Shown: piece after piece, positions 54,099 through 62,725 of the stretch
Position numbering within the stretch: position 1 is the first letter of the stretch
Layout of the letters: each line of letters opens with the position of its first letter
Origin: an uncultured Mucilaginibacter sp.
GTDB lineage: Bacteria; Bacteroidota; Bacteroidia; Sphingobacteriales; Sphingobacteriaceae
Direction: 5' to 3'
DNA: 64,000 bases
Assembly: GCF_946479965.1 (NCBI RefSeq)
Contig: NZ_CAMLHX010000003.1
Span: 62,001 to 126,000 of the forward strand
Notes under the pieces: model-generated
What the model was told of the DNA's origin: nothing
What the model saw: the letters and a program-made list of their open reading frames with translations, nothing else
Database searches by the model: none
Made by a program: the position numbers and the translations under genes

Positions 54099-54974
54099 AT
54101 GCAGCGCAACCTTAAATATTTAATTGCTATCTGTGCCATCGCATTGAGTGCCTGCTCAACCAGCCAGAAATTAGCTTCTACACCGGGCGTTGATGACGAC
54201 GATGTATACTATACCCAGGCGAAAGCCGGAGACCAAATTGTTTATGCCGATGATAACTACCAGGCAAATACCGGTTATAACAACGGCTATCAAAATGACG
54301 ATTATTATTACTACGGTGATTACGCGTCGAGGATAAACCGCTTTGGTTATTATTCTCCCTTCTCCATGTATAACAACTTTTACTATGGCTATTCGCCCTA
54401 TAATCGTTTTGGTTGGGGTGGATATGGCTGGAACATGGGTTTAGGATTCAATTATGGTATGGGATATGGCTATGATCCATTCTTATATGGAGGTATGTAT
54501 TCACCCTATTTTTATGACCCCTATTACGCTTCGTTTTATGGATACGGTTATGGGTTGGGCTACGGATATGGTTATTCGCCATGGGGCTACGGTGGCTATG
54601 GTTACGGATATGGTGGTTATGGATACGGTGGCGGCGGTTTCTTAGTTGGCGGCTTCGGACAAAGACAAAATCCACGTCCTGTTTATGCCGGCGGCACTGC
54701 AGCAACATCAATCAGACCGGGTAGAACTACTATAATTCAAACTACTCCAGGTCGCAGACCGGGTGATTTGAGTGTGCAAAGTGTTACTACCAACGGCCAA
54801 ACCACACGTGCGGTGCGCGATACCAGAACCCGCGACGGAAATACAGCACGCCCTGAGGTACAGCAAGTAAGACCTTCATACACTCCGCCTGCACCTACCT
54901 ACAACTCAGGTGGTGGCGGCGGCGGGAATTCCGGCGGAGGTGGTGGCGGCGGCGGTCGTCCGGTTAGACCATAA
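54099..54974 (+). CDS. Gly/Tyr-rich lipoprotein
   Basis: 291 residues. The signal is lipoprotein-type (IAICAIALSACSTS, Cys at about 19). The centre (about 85-180) is dominated by Tyr/Gly/Phe runs with few other residues (WGGYGWNMGLGFNYGMGY, YGYGLGYGYGYSPWGYGG) and the C-terminus is Gly-rich and basic. The pattern suggests a surface-exposed, possibly adhesive or barrel-associated lipoprotein; I know no characterised homologue. It is 21 bases before the OmpP1-like gene, so the two are probably co-expressed. Confidence 0.75.
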   Translation: MQRNLKYLIAICAIALSACSTSQKLASTPGVDDDDVYYTQAKAGDQIVYADDNYQANTGYNNGYQNDDYYYYGDYASRINRFGYYSPFSMYNNFYYGYSPYNRFGWGGYGWNMGLGFNYGMGYGYDPFLYGGMYSPYFYDPYYASFYGYGYGLGYGYGYSPWGYGGYGYGYGGYGYGGGGFLVGGFGQRQNPRPVYAGGTAATSIRPGRTTIIQTTPGRRPGDLSVQSVTTNGQTTRAVRDTRTRDGNTARPEVQQVRPSYTPPAPTYNSGGGGGGNSGGGGGGGGRPVRP

Positions 54975-54995
54975 AACTTTTATCAGCTATAAACT

Positions 54996-56477
54996 ATGAG
55001 AATAAAATATATAATATGTCTGGTAGCTTTAACAGCTATAGGCAAAAGCAGCTTTGCACAATATGCAAAAGATGCCGTTAGGTTTTCAACCTCACAAACA
55101 GGAACCACCTCGCGTGTTAAAGCCATAGGCGGTGCAAATGTTGCCGTCGGCGGCGATCTTACCTCTGTTGGCGGCAACCCGGCAGGTTTGGGTTTCTTTA
55201 CACGATCAGAGATAAGCGTTACGCCTGAGTTTGATGCTACAAAAAACAACGCGACTTATTTGGGGCAATCGGCCACCGAATCAAAAAATTCGGGCAACCT
55301 TAATAATATAGCAGCTGTTTTTTACAGCCGGCTTAACACACCCCGCGGAACAGATAAAACCAAAGGTTGGTTAAGCTTTAACTTTGGTGTAGGCTATAAC
55401 CGCACAAATGATTTCGGCGAAAAGATAAGCTTCGGCGGTACCAATACATCAAGTACTATAAACGATTACTATGCCAGCCTTGCTAATTCATCAGGTATTA
55501 CCGGCGACTTTGTACAGGGTTATGCTTACGACCATAATTTAATTGACGCGTACAATACATCGTCAACCCCTTACCAAAGTAACAACCCACGGCCTATCTC
55601 GGTAAAACAGGCCAACAATATTATGCGTACCGGTGGGCAGTCTGAGTTTAATCTTTCATTGGGTGCCAATTACAGCAACAAACTGTATTTAGGTTTTGGT
55701 ATCGGTATAGCCAGCCTAAATTATAACTCAACTAATATGTTTAATGAAACAGGCGTTGTAAATATCGGTGAAGGAACCCCGGCAGTTTTTGTTAACAGGA
55801 ATTATAATTCTACCTATTCGCAGTATCAGGCCACTAAGGGTGCCGGGTTTAACGCAAAAGTGGGTTTGATCTACAAAATAGAAGAAAATGTTAGGTTAGG
55901 CGCTCAAATAACCAGCCCTACATGGATGAGCATTGATGATGCTTTTAGTGAAGGCTTAAATACGCAGCTAAGTAGTGGTACCAAATACTCAAGCGCCTCG
56001 CCGGATTATACTTTATCTTATTCAATGCGTACCCCGTTCAAAGCCGCAGGCGGTCTTTCCATATTTTTAGGTAAAGCAGGCTTTTTAACCGGCGATGTTG
56101 AGTATATCAATTACAGTTCGACCAAAATTAATAATACTGACGGTTATGATGCTTCATATGATAACTCTGTTATCAGAAAGACTTACAAAGGCGCTGTTAA
56201 TATTCGCGGAGGTGCAGAAATAAAGGTGGCTCCTAACTTTATGCTTCGTGGAGGTTATGGATTACTCGGTAGTCCCCTTAAAACTGATGGCAAAAACACT
56301 ACCCTGGCAACAGGTGGTTTGGGTTATCGTTTTGGCACTTATTATTTTGATGCGGCATACCAGCATGTATCAGGCTCGCAGATCATCAACCCTTATTTAT
56401 TGGGCAGTGCATCGCCGGCAGCCAACGTTAACCGCACTAACGATAATTTATTTCTCACTTTAGGGATGAGGTTCTAA
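54996..56477 (+). CDS. OmpP1/FadL-type outer-membrane transporter
   Basis: 493 residues: signal peptide (to about FAQYA), then the FadL-like opening SRVKAIGGANVAVGGDLTSVGGNPAGLGFFTRSEIS, a barrel of repeated strands and the aromatic C-terminus LFLTLGMRF. FadL-type channels carry hydrophobic compounds such as fatty acids or aromatics across the outer membrane. Substrate unknown. Confidence 0.85.
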   Translation: MRIKYIICLVALTAIGKSSFAQYAKDAVRFSTSQTGTTSRVKAIGGANVAVGGDLTSVGGNPAGLGFFTRSEISVTPEFDATKNNATYLGQSATESKNSGNLNNIAAVFYSRLNTPRGTDKTKGWLSFNFGVGYNRTNDFGEKISFGGTNTSSTINDYYASLANSSGITGDFVQGYAYDHNLIDAYNTSSTPYQSNNPRPISVKQANNIMRTGGQSEFNLSLGANYSNKLYLGFGIGIASLNYNSTNMFNETGVVNIGEGTPAVFVNRNYNSTYSQYQATKGAGFNAKVGLIYKIEENVRLGAQITSPTWMSIDDAFSEGLNTQLSSGTKYSSASPDYTLSYSMRTPFKAAGGLSIFLGKAGFLTGDVEYINYSSTKINNTDGYDASYDNSVIRKTYKGAVNIRGGAEIKVAPNFMLRGGYGLLGSPLKTDGKNTTLATGGLGYRFGTYYFDAAYQHVSGSQIINPYLLGSASPAANVNRTNDNLFLTLGMRF

Positions 56478-56500
56478 GGTTTATATCGATTAGATAATTT

Positions 56501-56532
56501 AAGCCCCTCCGAATAACCGGAGGGGCTTTTTT
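56501..56532 (+). terminator. rho-independent terminator
   Basis: AGCCCCTCCG (56502-56511) and CGGAGGGGCT (56518-56527) form a perfect stem around a six-base loop, followed by a run of T. It ends the two-gene lipoprotein-OmpP1 unit. Confidence 0.93.
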
Positions 56533-56617
56533 GTTCTTTTAGCTCACGCGCAAAAAAAATTAAACGATATTTGATTTGCAAATTCATGTTTAATCACTAC
56601 AAATAAAATCCTTAACC

Positions 56618-57319
56618 ATGCTCACCATAGACAACTACCTGGACAGTCATTACATTGGCAGAAGCAATTGGCTGCGGGCAGCGGTTTTAGGTGCCAACGA
56701 TGGCATTATTTCCGTTTCGAGCTTAGCTATAGGTGTTGCAGCAGCAAGCAGTACCCGTGAGCCTATTTTATTAGCCACAGTGGCCGGCTTAGTGGCGGGA
56801 GCCCTTTCTATGGCAGCGGGCGAGTACGTGTCGGTTAGTTCGCAAACCGATACCGAGAAGGCTGATATAGAGCGCGAAGCCATTGAGTTACAGGAAATGC
56901 CGGAAGAGGAACTTAAAATGCTGGCACAGATATACGAGCGACGCGGCTTAAAGAAAGAAACGGCTATGCTGGTGGCGCTTGAGTTAACAGAGCACGACGC
57001 CTTAGGCGCACATATGCGCGATGAACTGGGAATAAACGAAATTAGCCAGGCTAACCCTATACAAGCGGCCTTAGCATCGGGCGCATCATTTACGGCGGGT
57101 GGTTTACTGCCTCTTTTGGCAGTTGTATTTTGTCCGGTTTTGCAAATGGAGTATTATTTATACGCGTTTACCATAGTGTCCTTAATGATATTGGGTGCAG
57201 TTGCCGCTAAAACCGGTGGCTCGCATATAGGCAAAGCAATTGCACGAATAACCATTTGGGGAACATTAGCCATGGGATTATCTGGTCTGGTTGGCTATAT
57301 ATTCGGTGTAAAAATTTGA
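56618..57319 (+). CDS. VIT1/CCC1 family iron/manganese transporter
   Basis: 233 residues. WLRAAVLGANDGIISVSSLAIGVAAAS is the first helix of the VIT family; GALSMAAGEYVSVSSQTDTEKADIEREAIELQE is the second helix and metal-binding cytosolic helix; three more helices follow. Family members move Fe(II) or Mn(II) out of the cytosol. Single gene with its own leader. Confidence 0.92.
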   Translation: MLTIDNYLDSHYIGRSNWLRAAVLGANDGIISVSSLAIGVAAASSTREPILLATVAGLVAGALSMAAGEYVSVSSQTDTEKADIEREAIELQEMPEEELKMLAQIYERRGLKKETAMLVALELTEHDALGAHMRDELGINEISQANPIQAALASGASFTAGGLLPLLAVVFCPVLQMEYYLYAFTIVSLMILGAVAAKTGGSHIGKAIARITIWGTLAMGLSGLVGYIFGVKI

Positions 57320-57329
57320 TCTATATCGC

Positions 57330-58085
57330 CTAAAAATACCGCTCCAGATTCAACCCATAAGTAAACAGCAAGTTCTCACTGCTTGTGCGGTTTTGGCGAT
57401 TATAGTTTAATGATGAGCTTATACTGAGCCAGCTACGTAACTTAAGTGAAAGACTATTAGTTGAGCGGATAATATAGTCATACTTTCTGTCGAACGAGTT
57501 TTGCAAGAAACTACTGCTTTCAAAAACAATTATGCTATTAACATTAAAGCGCATGGCCAGTCGGAAGGAATTGCGATAGGTGTGATAAACGTCTCGTGTA
57601 TTGCCTGATAGCATCAAATCACTGGTATCATAAAGTACCCCGTCGCTCAAATTTAAATAAGCGTTGGGCTGATCTACCAAACTATAAGCTATCCCCGCTC
57701 CTGCCAATAATTGGTTGTTAATTTTAAGCGAATAGCTGATGTTATAATTCAACAATCCCCAGTAATAAAAATGCTCCGGGCCTTTGTATAAATTGAAATC
57801 AATAAATGACGAATAATCGTTATTGGTAAGCCCGGCATTTTGTCGTCCATATATCCAGGTGTTGGTAAAATTAAGTGAGATGTCTTTTTTCCGGATATTA
57901 AACTTAAGGTTGTTATTAAGTAAATAAGCTGTATTACCGTTGGCTTTATTTATAGAACCAGTCGGTGCAAAACTTACGTGGTAAAAAGTACTGTCGTTAT
58001 ACTGCGCGTTAGCCTCATTAACAAACAATATAGCTACCACAAGCATTAACCATTTTAGTGGATGGATATGTTTGCTTTTAAACAT
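57330..58085 (-). CDS. DUF481-like outer-membrane beta-barrel protein
   Basis: 251 residues with a signal peptide (VNEANAQ) and many alternating strands (LNFTNTWIYGRQNAG, FIDFNLYKGPEHFYYWGLLNYNISYSLKI). It ends TYGLNLERYF. It resembles DUF481 proteins, which are small barrels of unknown function. Its start codon shares one base with the SDR stop, so the two are coupled. Confidence 0.75.
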   Translation of the reverse strand: MFKSKHIHPLKWLMLVVAILFVNEANAQYNDSTFYHVSFAPTGSINKANGNTAYLLNNNLKFNIRKKDISLNFTNTWIYGRQNAGLTNNDYSSFIDFNLYKGPEHFYYWGLLNYNISYSLKINNQLLAGAGIAYSLVDQPNAYLNLSDGVLYDTSDLMLSGNTRDVYHTYRNSFRLAMRFNVNSIIVFESSSFLQNSFDRKYDYIIRSTNSLSLKLRSWLSISSSLNYNRQNRTSSENLLFTYGLNLERYF

Positions 58086-58933
58086 CAGCCATTTACTACT
58101 TCGCCACCGTTTACGTGCATAACCTGTCCGGTTATAAAAGATGCATCATCCGAAGCCAAAAACACGTAAGCCGGTCCCAATTCTGATGGTTGCCCTGCCC
58201 TTCCCATGCCTGTTTGCGTACCAAACTTTTCTATGTCCTCTTTTTTAAAGGTGGAAACAATTAACGGCGTCCATACAGGGCCCGGCGCAACCGCGTTTAC
58301 CCTAATCTTCTTTTTGGCGAGATTGGTTGCCAGCGACCGTGTAAATGATGTTATAGCGCCTTTGGTCGACGAGTAATCTATCAGGTGCGGCGATGAGCGG
58401 TAGGCCGTAACTGATGTGGTATTGATAATGCAATCGCCCTCCTGCATAAGTTTAACCGCCGAATCAGCAAAATAAAAGTAAGCGAATATGTTGGTGCGGA
58501 AGGTTTCTTCCATGTGTTTGTCGCTTATCTCTTTTAACTCCTCTTCGGGGATTTGCATGCCTGCGTTGTTCACTAAAATATTAAGCTTTCCAAATTGCGT
58601 GATCATTTTTTGGACAGCCTTTTCGCAGAATGAATTCTTTTTAACGTCGCCTTTTAGCAGTAAACATTTGCGGCCAACCCGCTCTACTTCTTTTTGCGTT
58701 TCTAAAGCGTCAATATCCTCGTCAAGGTATACAATACCAACATCCGCACCTTCGCGGGCGTAGTGTACCGCAACGGCCCTGCCGATGCCGCTGTCACCAC
58801 CAGTGATGAGGGCCACTTTGCCCATCAGTTTACCTGCTGCTTTATAATCGGGTTTTATATACTCGGGACGCGGGTCCATTTCGGCCTCAATGCCCGGCTG
58901 TTTGTTTTGCTTTTTTGGGATCTTGGTTGCCAT
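58085..58933 (-). CDS. SDR family oxidoreductase (YghA/GSP39-like)
   Basis: 282 residues. The classical SDR NAD(P) motif is TGGDSGIGRAVAVHYAREGADV, then LVNNAGMQIPEE, and the catalytic tetrad YSSTKGAI with a Ser in INTTSVTAYRSS; APGPVWTPL follows. The lysine/proline-rich N-terminal 40 residues (KIPKKQNKQPGIEAEMDPRPEY) are those of the general-stress-protein-39 group. Probably a stress-linked short-chain dehydrogenase; the substrate is unknown. Confidence 0.9.
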   Translation of the reverse strand: MATKIPKKQNKQPGIEAEMDPRPEYIKPDYKAAGKLMGKVALITGGDSGIGRAVAVHYAREGADVGIVYLDEDIDALETQKEVERVGRKCLLLKGDVKKNSFCEKAVQKMITQFGKLNILVNNAGMQIPEEELKEISDKHMEETFRTNIFAYFYFADSAVKLMQEGDCIINTTSVTAYRSSPHLIDYSSTKGAITSFTRSLATNLAKKKIRVNAVAPGPVWTPLIVSTFKKEDIEKFGTQTGMGRAGQPSELGPAYVFLASDDASFITGQVMHVNGGEVVNG

Positions 58934-58987
58934 AGTAGTAGTAATTGTTTCTAATTACAACCGCCATGTTTAACAGAATGTTTTGAA

Positions 58988-59099
58988 GATGTGCAGATAT
59001 GCGGATGTGCAAATGCGAGGAGTCTATACGGGTACAATGCATCAAGCAGAATATGAAAAACTTAATTTGCACATCTGCATATCCTCACATTTGCACATC
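58988..59099. repeat. ATGTGCA-family inverted repeat
   Basis: GATGTGCAGATATGCGGATG then TGCAAATGCGAGG (58988-59020) is mirrored by ATTTGCACATCTGCATATCC then TCACATTTGCACATC (59065-59099) around a 44-base core. It begins 55 bases upstream of the SDR start and ends five bases before the argS stop, and is the only content of the gap. Confidence 0.7.
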
Positions 59100-59103
59100 A
59101 AAT

Positions 59104-60867
59104 TTACATCCTTTCCGGTACTGCAATCCCTAGCATATTCATCCCCCGGCTAATTACCTTTGCGGATGCGGCAGAAAGCTGCAGCCTGAACTGTTTGGCC
59201 AGTTCATCTTCGGCTTGCAAAATAGAATGCTCGTGGTAAAACTTGTTATACACTTTGGCTACCTCATACACATAATTGGCAATTAAGCCCGGATTATGCC
59301 CTTTAGCTGCCTCTTGTATCGTATCCGGGAAACGGTTAAGCAGTACGATCAGATCGCGCTCCTCGGGCGCCAGCTCGGTTGGCTCCAGTTCAACGCCACT
59401 GATACTTGCCCTGTTGAGTACAGATTTTATCCGCGCATGTGTATATTGAATAAACGGCCCTGTATGCCCTTGGAAATCAACCGACTCGTTAGGGTCAAAC
59501 AATAAACGTTTCTTAGGATCAACCTTAAGTAAAAAGTACTTTAAGGCTCCCATACCAATGATGTGATACAGCTCCTGTTTTTCTTCTTCGCTAAAATCAT
59601 TCACCTTGCCCAAGGCTTCTGTTACATCTTTGGCGGTGGTTTCCATTTCGGATATCAGGTCATCAGCATCTACAACCGTCCCCTCGCGCGATTTCATCTT
59701 ACCGGATGGAAGATCGACCATGCCGTACGATAGGTGGTATAATCCTTTTGCCCAGCTTTTTTGCAGCTTTTGCAGGATCAGGAAAAGCACTTTAAAGTGA
59801 TAATCCTGCTCATTACCCACCACATAAATGGACTCATCCATGCCAAAGTCATCATATTTTAGCTGCGCTGTACCCAGATCCTGCGTTATATAAACAGAAG
59901 TACCATCAGAACGGCGAACCAACTTTTCGTCCAACCCATCAGCCGTCAGATCTATCCATACAGAGCCGTCTTCCTTTTTAAAGAAAACGCCTTTTTCCAA
60001 TCCTTCCTCAACAATATCCTTACCTAACAAATAGGTGTTTGATTCGTAATAGAATTTATCAAAATCAACGCCCAAGGCTTTATAAGTTCTGCCAAAACCA
60101 TCATATACCCAGGTATTCATGGTTTTCCATAGCTCCATCACCTCGCTATCACCTGCCTCCCACTTTTGCAGCATGGTTTGAGCCTGCTTTATAAGCGGAG
60201 CATTCTTTTTAGCTTCCTCTTCTGTTTGCCCCTCGCCTTTCAGAAACTCTATTTCTTTTTTATATTCCTTATCAAAAATAACATAGTATTTACCCACCAG
60301 GTGGTCGCCTTTCATTCCAGTAGACTCGGGCGTTTCGCCATCACCGTACAGCTGCCACGCCAGCATTGATTTGCATATATGTATGCCCCTATCGTTAACC
60401 AAATTGGTTTTTATAACCTCGTAGCCGGCCGCCTTTAATATCTCTGCAACAGAATAACCTAACAGGTTATTACGTACGTGGCCCAAATGCAGTGGTTTAT
60501 TGGTATTGGGCGATGAATACTCTACCATTACCTTTTTGCCATTAGGTTTATTTATGGCAAAATCATCGGTAGCGATGTTTTTATATAACTGATCTATCCA
60601 AAACTGATCTGAAAGGGAAATATTCAGGAAGCCTTTGATCACGTTAAAAGCAGAAATTTCTTTCAGCTCATTTTTAATAAATTCGCCTATATCAGCACCC
60701 GTTTGCTCAGGCGATTTGCGCGAAAACTTAGTGAACGGAAAAGTAACAATAGTGATCTGCCCGTCAAACTCCTTGCGGGTTTCCTGCAAACTAACCTCGG
60801 CAGGTGTAATATCAGTTTGGTAGATATGTTTTACTGCCTTTATAGCAGCATCAATTATAAAATTCAT
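59104..60867 (-). CDS. argS: arginyl-tRNA synthetase
   Basis: 587 residues, class I. The HIGH motif appears as SPNTNKPLHLGHVRNN and the KMSKS loop as SGKMKSREGT (a variant). The N-terminal additional domain, DLGTAQLKYDDF and the C-terminal DALR anticodon-binding domain (YVYEVAKVYNKFYHEHSIL) are present. A single-copy housekeeping enzyme. Confidence 0.97.
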   Translation of the reverse strand: MNFIIDAAIKAVKHIYQTDITPAEVSLQETRKEFDGQITIVTFPFTKFSRKSPEQTGADIGEFIKNELKEISAFNVIKGFLNISLSDQFWIDQLYKNIATDDFAINKPNGKKVMVEYSSPNTNKPLHLGHVRNNLLGYSVAEILKAAGYEVIKTNLVNDRGIHICKSMLAWQLYGDGETPESTGMKGDHLVGKYYVIFDKEYKKEIEFLKGEGQTEEEAKKNAPLIKQAQTMLQKWEAGDSEVMELWKTMNTWVYDGFGRTYKALGVDFDKFYYESNTYLLGKDIVEEGLEKGVFFKKEDGSVWIDLTADGLDEKLVRRSDGTSVYITQDLGTAQLKYDDFGMDESIYVVGNEQDYHFKVLFLILQKLQKSWAKGLYHLSYGMVDLPSGKMKSREGTVVDADDLISEMETTAKDVTEALGKVNDFSEEEKQELYHIIGMGALKYFLLKVDPKKRLLFDPNESVDFQGHTGPFIQYTHARIKSVLNRASISGVELEPTELAPEERDLIVLLNRFPDTIQEAAKGHNPGLIANYVYEVAKVYNKFYHEHSILQAEDELAKQFRLQLSAASAKVISRGMNMLGIAVPERM

Positions 60868-60887
60868 CGGGGCAAAATTACGTATTT

Positions 60888-61085
60888 AGTCGGGAAGTCG
60901 GAAAGGTTTAATAGTCCGGAAGTCGGAAAGTCCGAAAGACCGTACGTTAAAAGGATTTGTGGTGGTTTGTCCGGAACTCGGAAAGGTTTGATGGCGATTT
61001 ACAAGGTAGGTGCTGATATTGGTGTAACCTATTTTTCTTAATTTCGGCTAATATAAATCTTTCCGACTTCCGGTCTTTCGGACTA
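60888..61085. repeat. GTCGGAAAG-family inverted repeat element
   Basis: About 200 bp. Left: TAGTCGGGAAGTCGGAAAG and AGTCCGGAAGTCGGAAAG then TCCGAAAGACCG; a third unit TGTCCGGAACTCGGAAAGG is at about 60968. Right end: CTTTCCGACTTCCGGTC then TTTCGGACTA (61059-61085), the inverted copy. It fills most of the 330-base gap between argS and the deiminase-like gene. Confidence 0.7.
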
Positions 61086-61156
61086 ACATAAAACACAAAC
61101 GTTATAAAATATTTGTTAAGTAAATATTAAGCAATAACGTTAAGGCTATCAACCTG

Positions 61157-61186
61157 TTTACAGTTGCATAAAATAGTATAGCTTTG
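61157..61186 (+). promoter_or_regulatory. possible promoter of the deiminase-like gene
   Basis: TAGCTTTG at 61179-61186 matches TAnnTTTG; TTTA at 61157-61160, 18 bases upstream, is a weak -33 box. The leader to the ATG at 61198 would be short. Confidence 0.4.
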
Positions 61187-61197
61187 CTTACTAAACT

Positions 61198-62643
61198 ATG
61201 AAACAACCATCTGATATTAACATAAACGTAGGCTCTGAAATAGGTGCCCTGCGTTCTTTATTGATCCACAGTCCGGATAGCGGTCTTGGCCGTGTAGTGC
61301 CATCAAAAGCACAGGACTGGCTATTTGAAGACATTGTGCACCTGGACAGTATGCGCAGAAATGAATACGACTACTACATAAAGCTGCTACTCTATTTTTT
61401 AGATCCTGACAAGATAAAAGGTAAACTAAAAGATATAGACGCAAAGGAGAATGATCGTAATTTTTTTAAGCCGGACAACGCTGCTTTTTATGCATCAGAC
61501 AAGGTAATTGAGATACAAACCCTGTTGGCTGATATATTAACGGAAGACGATATCCGCAGCAAACTGGTAGCGTCTGTTTGCGCTATAGAGGGCTGTACCT
61601 ATGTTATGCAGCAAAAGTTGATAGACACCACTCCCGTTGAACTGGCTAAGATCTTTATTTCAGGCTCGCTAAACGCTTCCGAAATGATCTTTGCTCCTAT
61701 TCCTAATCTGATCTTTTCGCGTGACCTGGGCGTGGTTATTAATGATCATATTTTGCTGAATAGGCCCGCCAAAAAGGCCCGCTCACGCGAGACTTTGTTG
61801 ATGCGGTACATATTTTTTAATCACCCCATGTTTGCAGCTTACCGAGATAAGATCATCGAGATAAGCGAGACTAAACAGCACTTTTTACGCCCTGGCGAAG
61901 CTAACGACGAAAAAACCACTTTGGAAGGCGGCGATGTTATGATGGTTAGTCCGGGCCATTTAATAATTGGTTGCAGCGAGCGTACCTCTGTAAGCGGCGC
62001 TAACGAGGCTATAAAGCTATTATTTGAGAAGGATGTGGTAAAGAAGGTAACCATTGTTAAAATCCCTAACAAACGCGATTACATGCACATTGATACCGTT
62101 TTTACACAGGTAAAACGCAATGTCTGGGTGTTGTTACGCTCATTAAGTATTACCGAAGCCGGGCAGCCACAGCATGAACCCTTAAACTGGTTTGCTGATA
62201 AAAAGAGCAAGGACAAACCCGAGATAGTACAGTTTAGGCAAGACAAAAAACCAAAGACCTTTGCCACATTGGAGGCTTTGCTAGATAATATCAGCAGAAA
62301 GGATCTGGAAAGCACAGAGCCAACGCGTTTTATTTATTCGGGTAACGACGAGTTCCCGTTTGATGCCCGCGAACAGTGGACGGATAGCTGTAACCTGCTG
62401 GCATTGCGCGATGGCGTGGTGTTGGGTTACGACAGAAACGACAAAACCATAGGCGCGTTTAAACAAAAGGGCTTTAAAATTATTAATGTTAAAGAGCTGC
62501 TTAAGAAACTGGAAAGCGATGAGATTGACGCGCAGCAAATGAAGGATACGCTGATATTAATGCCGTCGGCAGAGCTTTCAAGGGCGCGGGGCGGGTTTCA
62601 TTGTATGAGTATGCCTTTGGAGCGCGATGCGCTTGGTTCATAG
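61198..62643 (+). CDS. arginine-deiminase-like amidinotransferase-fold protein
   Basis: 481 residues. Guanidine-modifying fold signatures: SEIGALRSLLIHSPDSG at the N-terminus, FSRDLGVVINDHILL, LEGGDVMMVSPGHLIIGCSERTS, HIDTVFTQV and the catalytic Cys in RGGFHCMSMPLERD near the C-terminus. These are the ADI core motifs, but the protein is about 70 residues longer than ordinary ADI (around 410). It probably hydrolyses arginine or a related guanidino compound; catalytic identity is not proven. It ends within an AGTTCATAG-type repeat. Confidence 0.8.
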   Translation: MKQPSDININVGSEIGALRSLLIHSPDSGLGRVVPSKAQDWLFEDIVHLDSMRRNEYDYYIKLLLYFLDPDKIKGKLKDIDAKENDRNFFKPDNAAFYASDKVIEIQTLLADILTEDDIRSKLVASVCAIEGCTYVMQQKLIDTTPVELAKIFISGSLNASEMIFAPIPNLIFSRDLGVVINDHILLNRPAKKARSRETLLMRYIFFNHPMFAAYRDKIIEISETKQHFLRPGEANDEKTTLEGGDVMMVSPGHLIIGCSERTSVSGANEAIKLLFEKDVVKKVTIVKIPNKRDYMHIDTVFTQVKRNVWVLLRSLSITEAGQPQHEPLNWFADKKSKDKPEIVQFRQDKKPKTFATLEALLDNISRKDLESTEPTRFIYSGNDEFPFDAREQWTDSCNLLALRDGVVLGYDRNDKTIGAFKQKGFKIINVKELLKKLESDEIDAQQMKDTLILMPSAELSRARGGFHCMSMPLERDALGS

Positions 62644-62725
62644 TTCATGGTAAATGACTGCTGACGAACTAAAACATACTATCAACCAACATCATCTATG
62701 AACCATGAACTATCATCTATGAACT
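62635..62725. repeat. AGTTCATAG-family inverted repeat, copy 2
   Basis: GGTTCATAGTTCATGG (from about 62635) mirrored by CATCTATGAACCATGAACTATC then ATCTATGAACTC (to 62725) with a 50-base centre. It holds the stop of the deiminase-like gene and the first possible start codons of the CtlX-like gene. Confidence 0.65.

Noticed and set aside
54448..54711. His/Asn/Arg-rich open frame on the minus strand
   Set aside because: It is the antisense shadow of the Tyr/Gly-rich lipoprotein (GGNTAT-type codons read in reverse).
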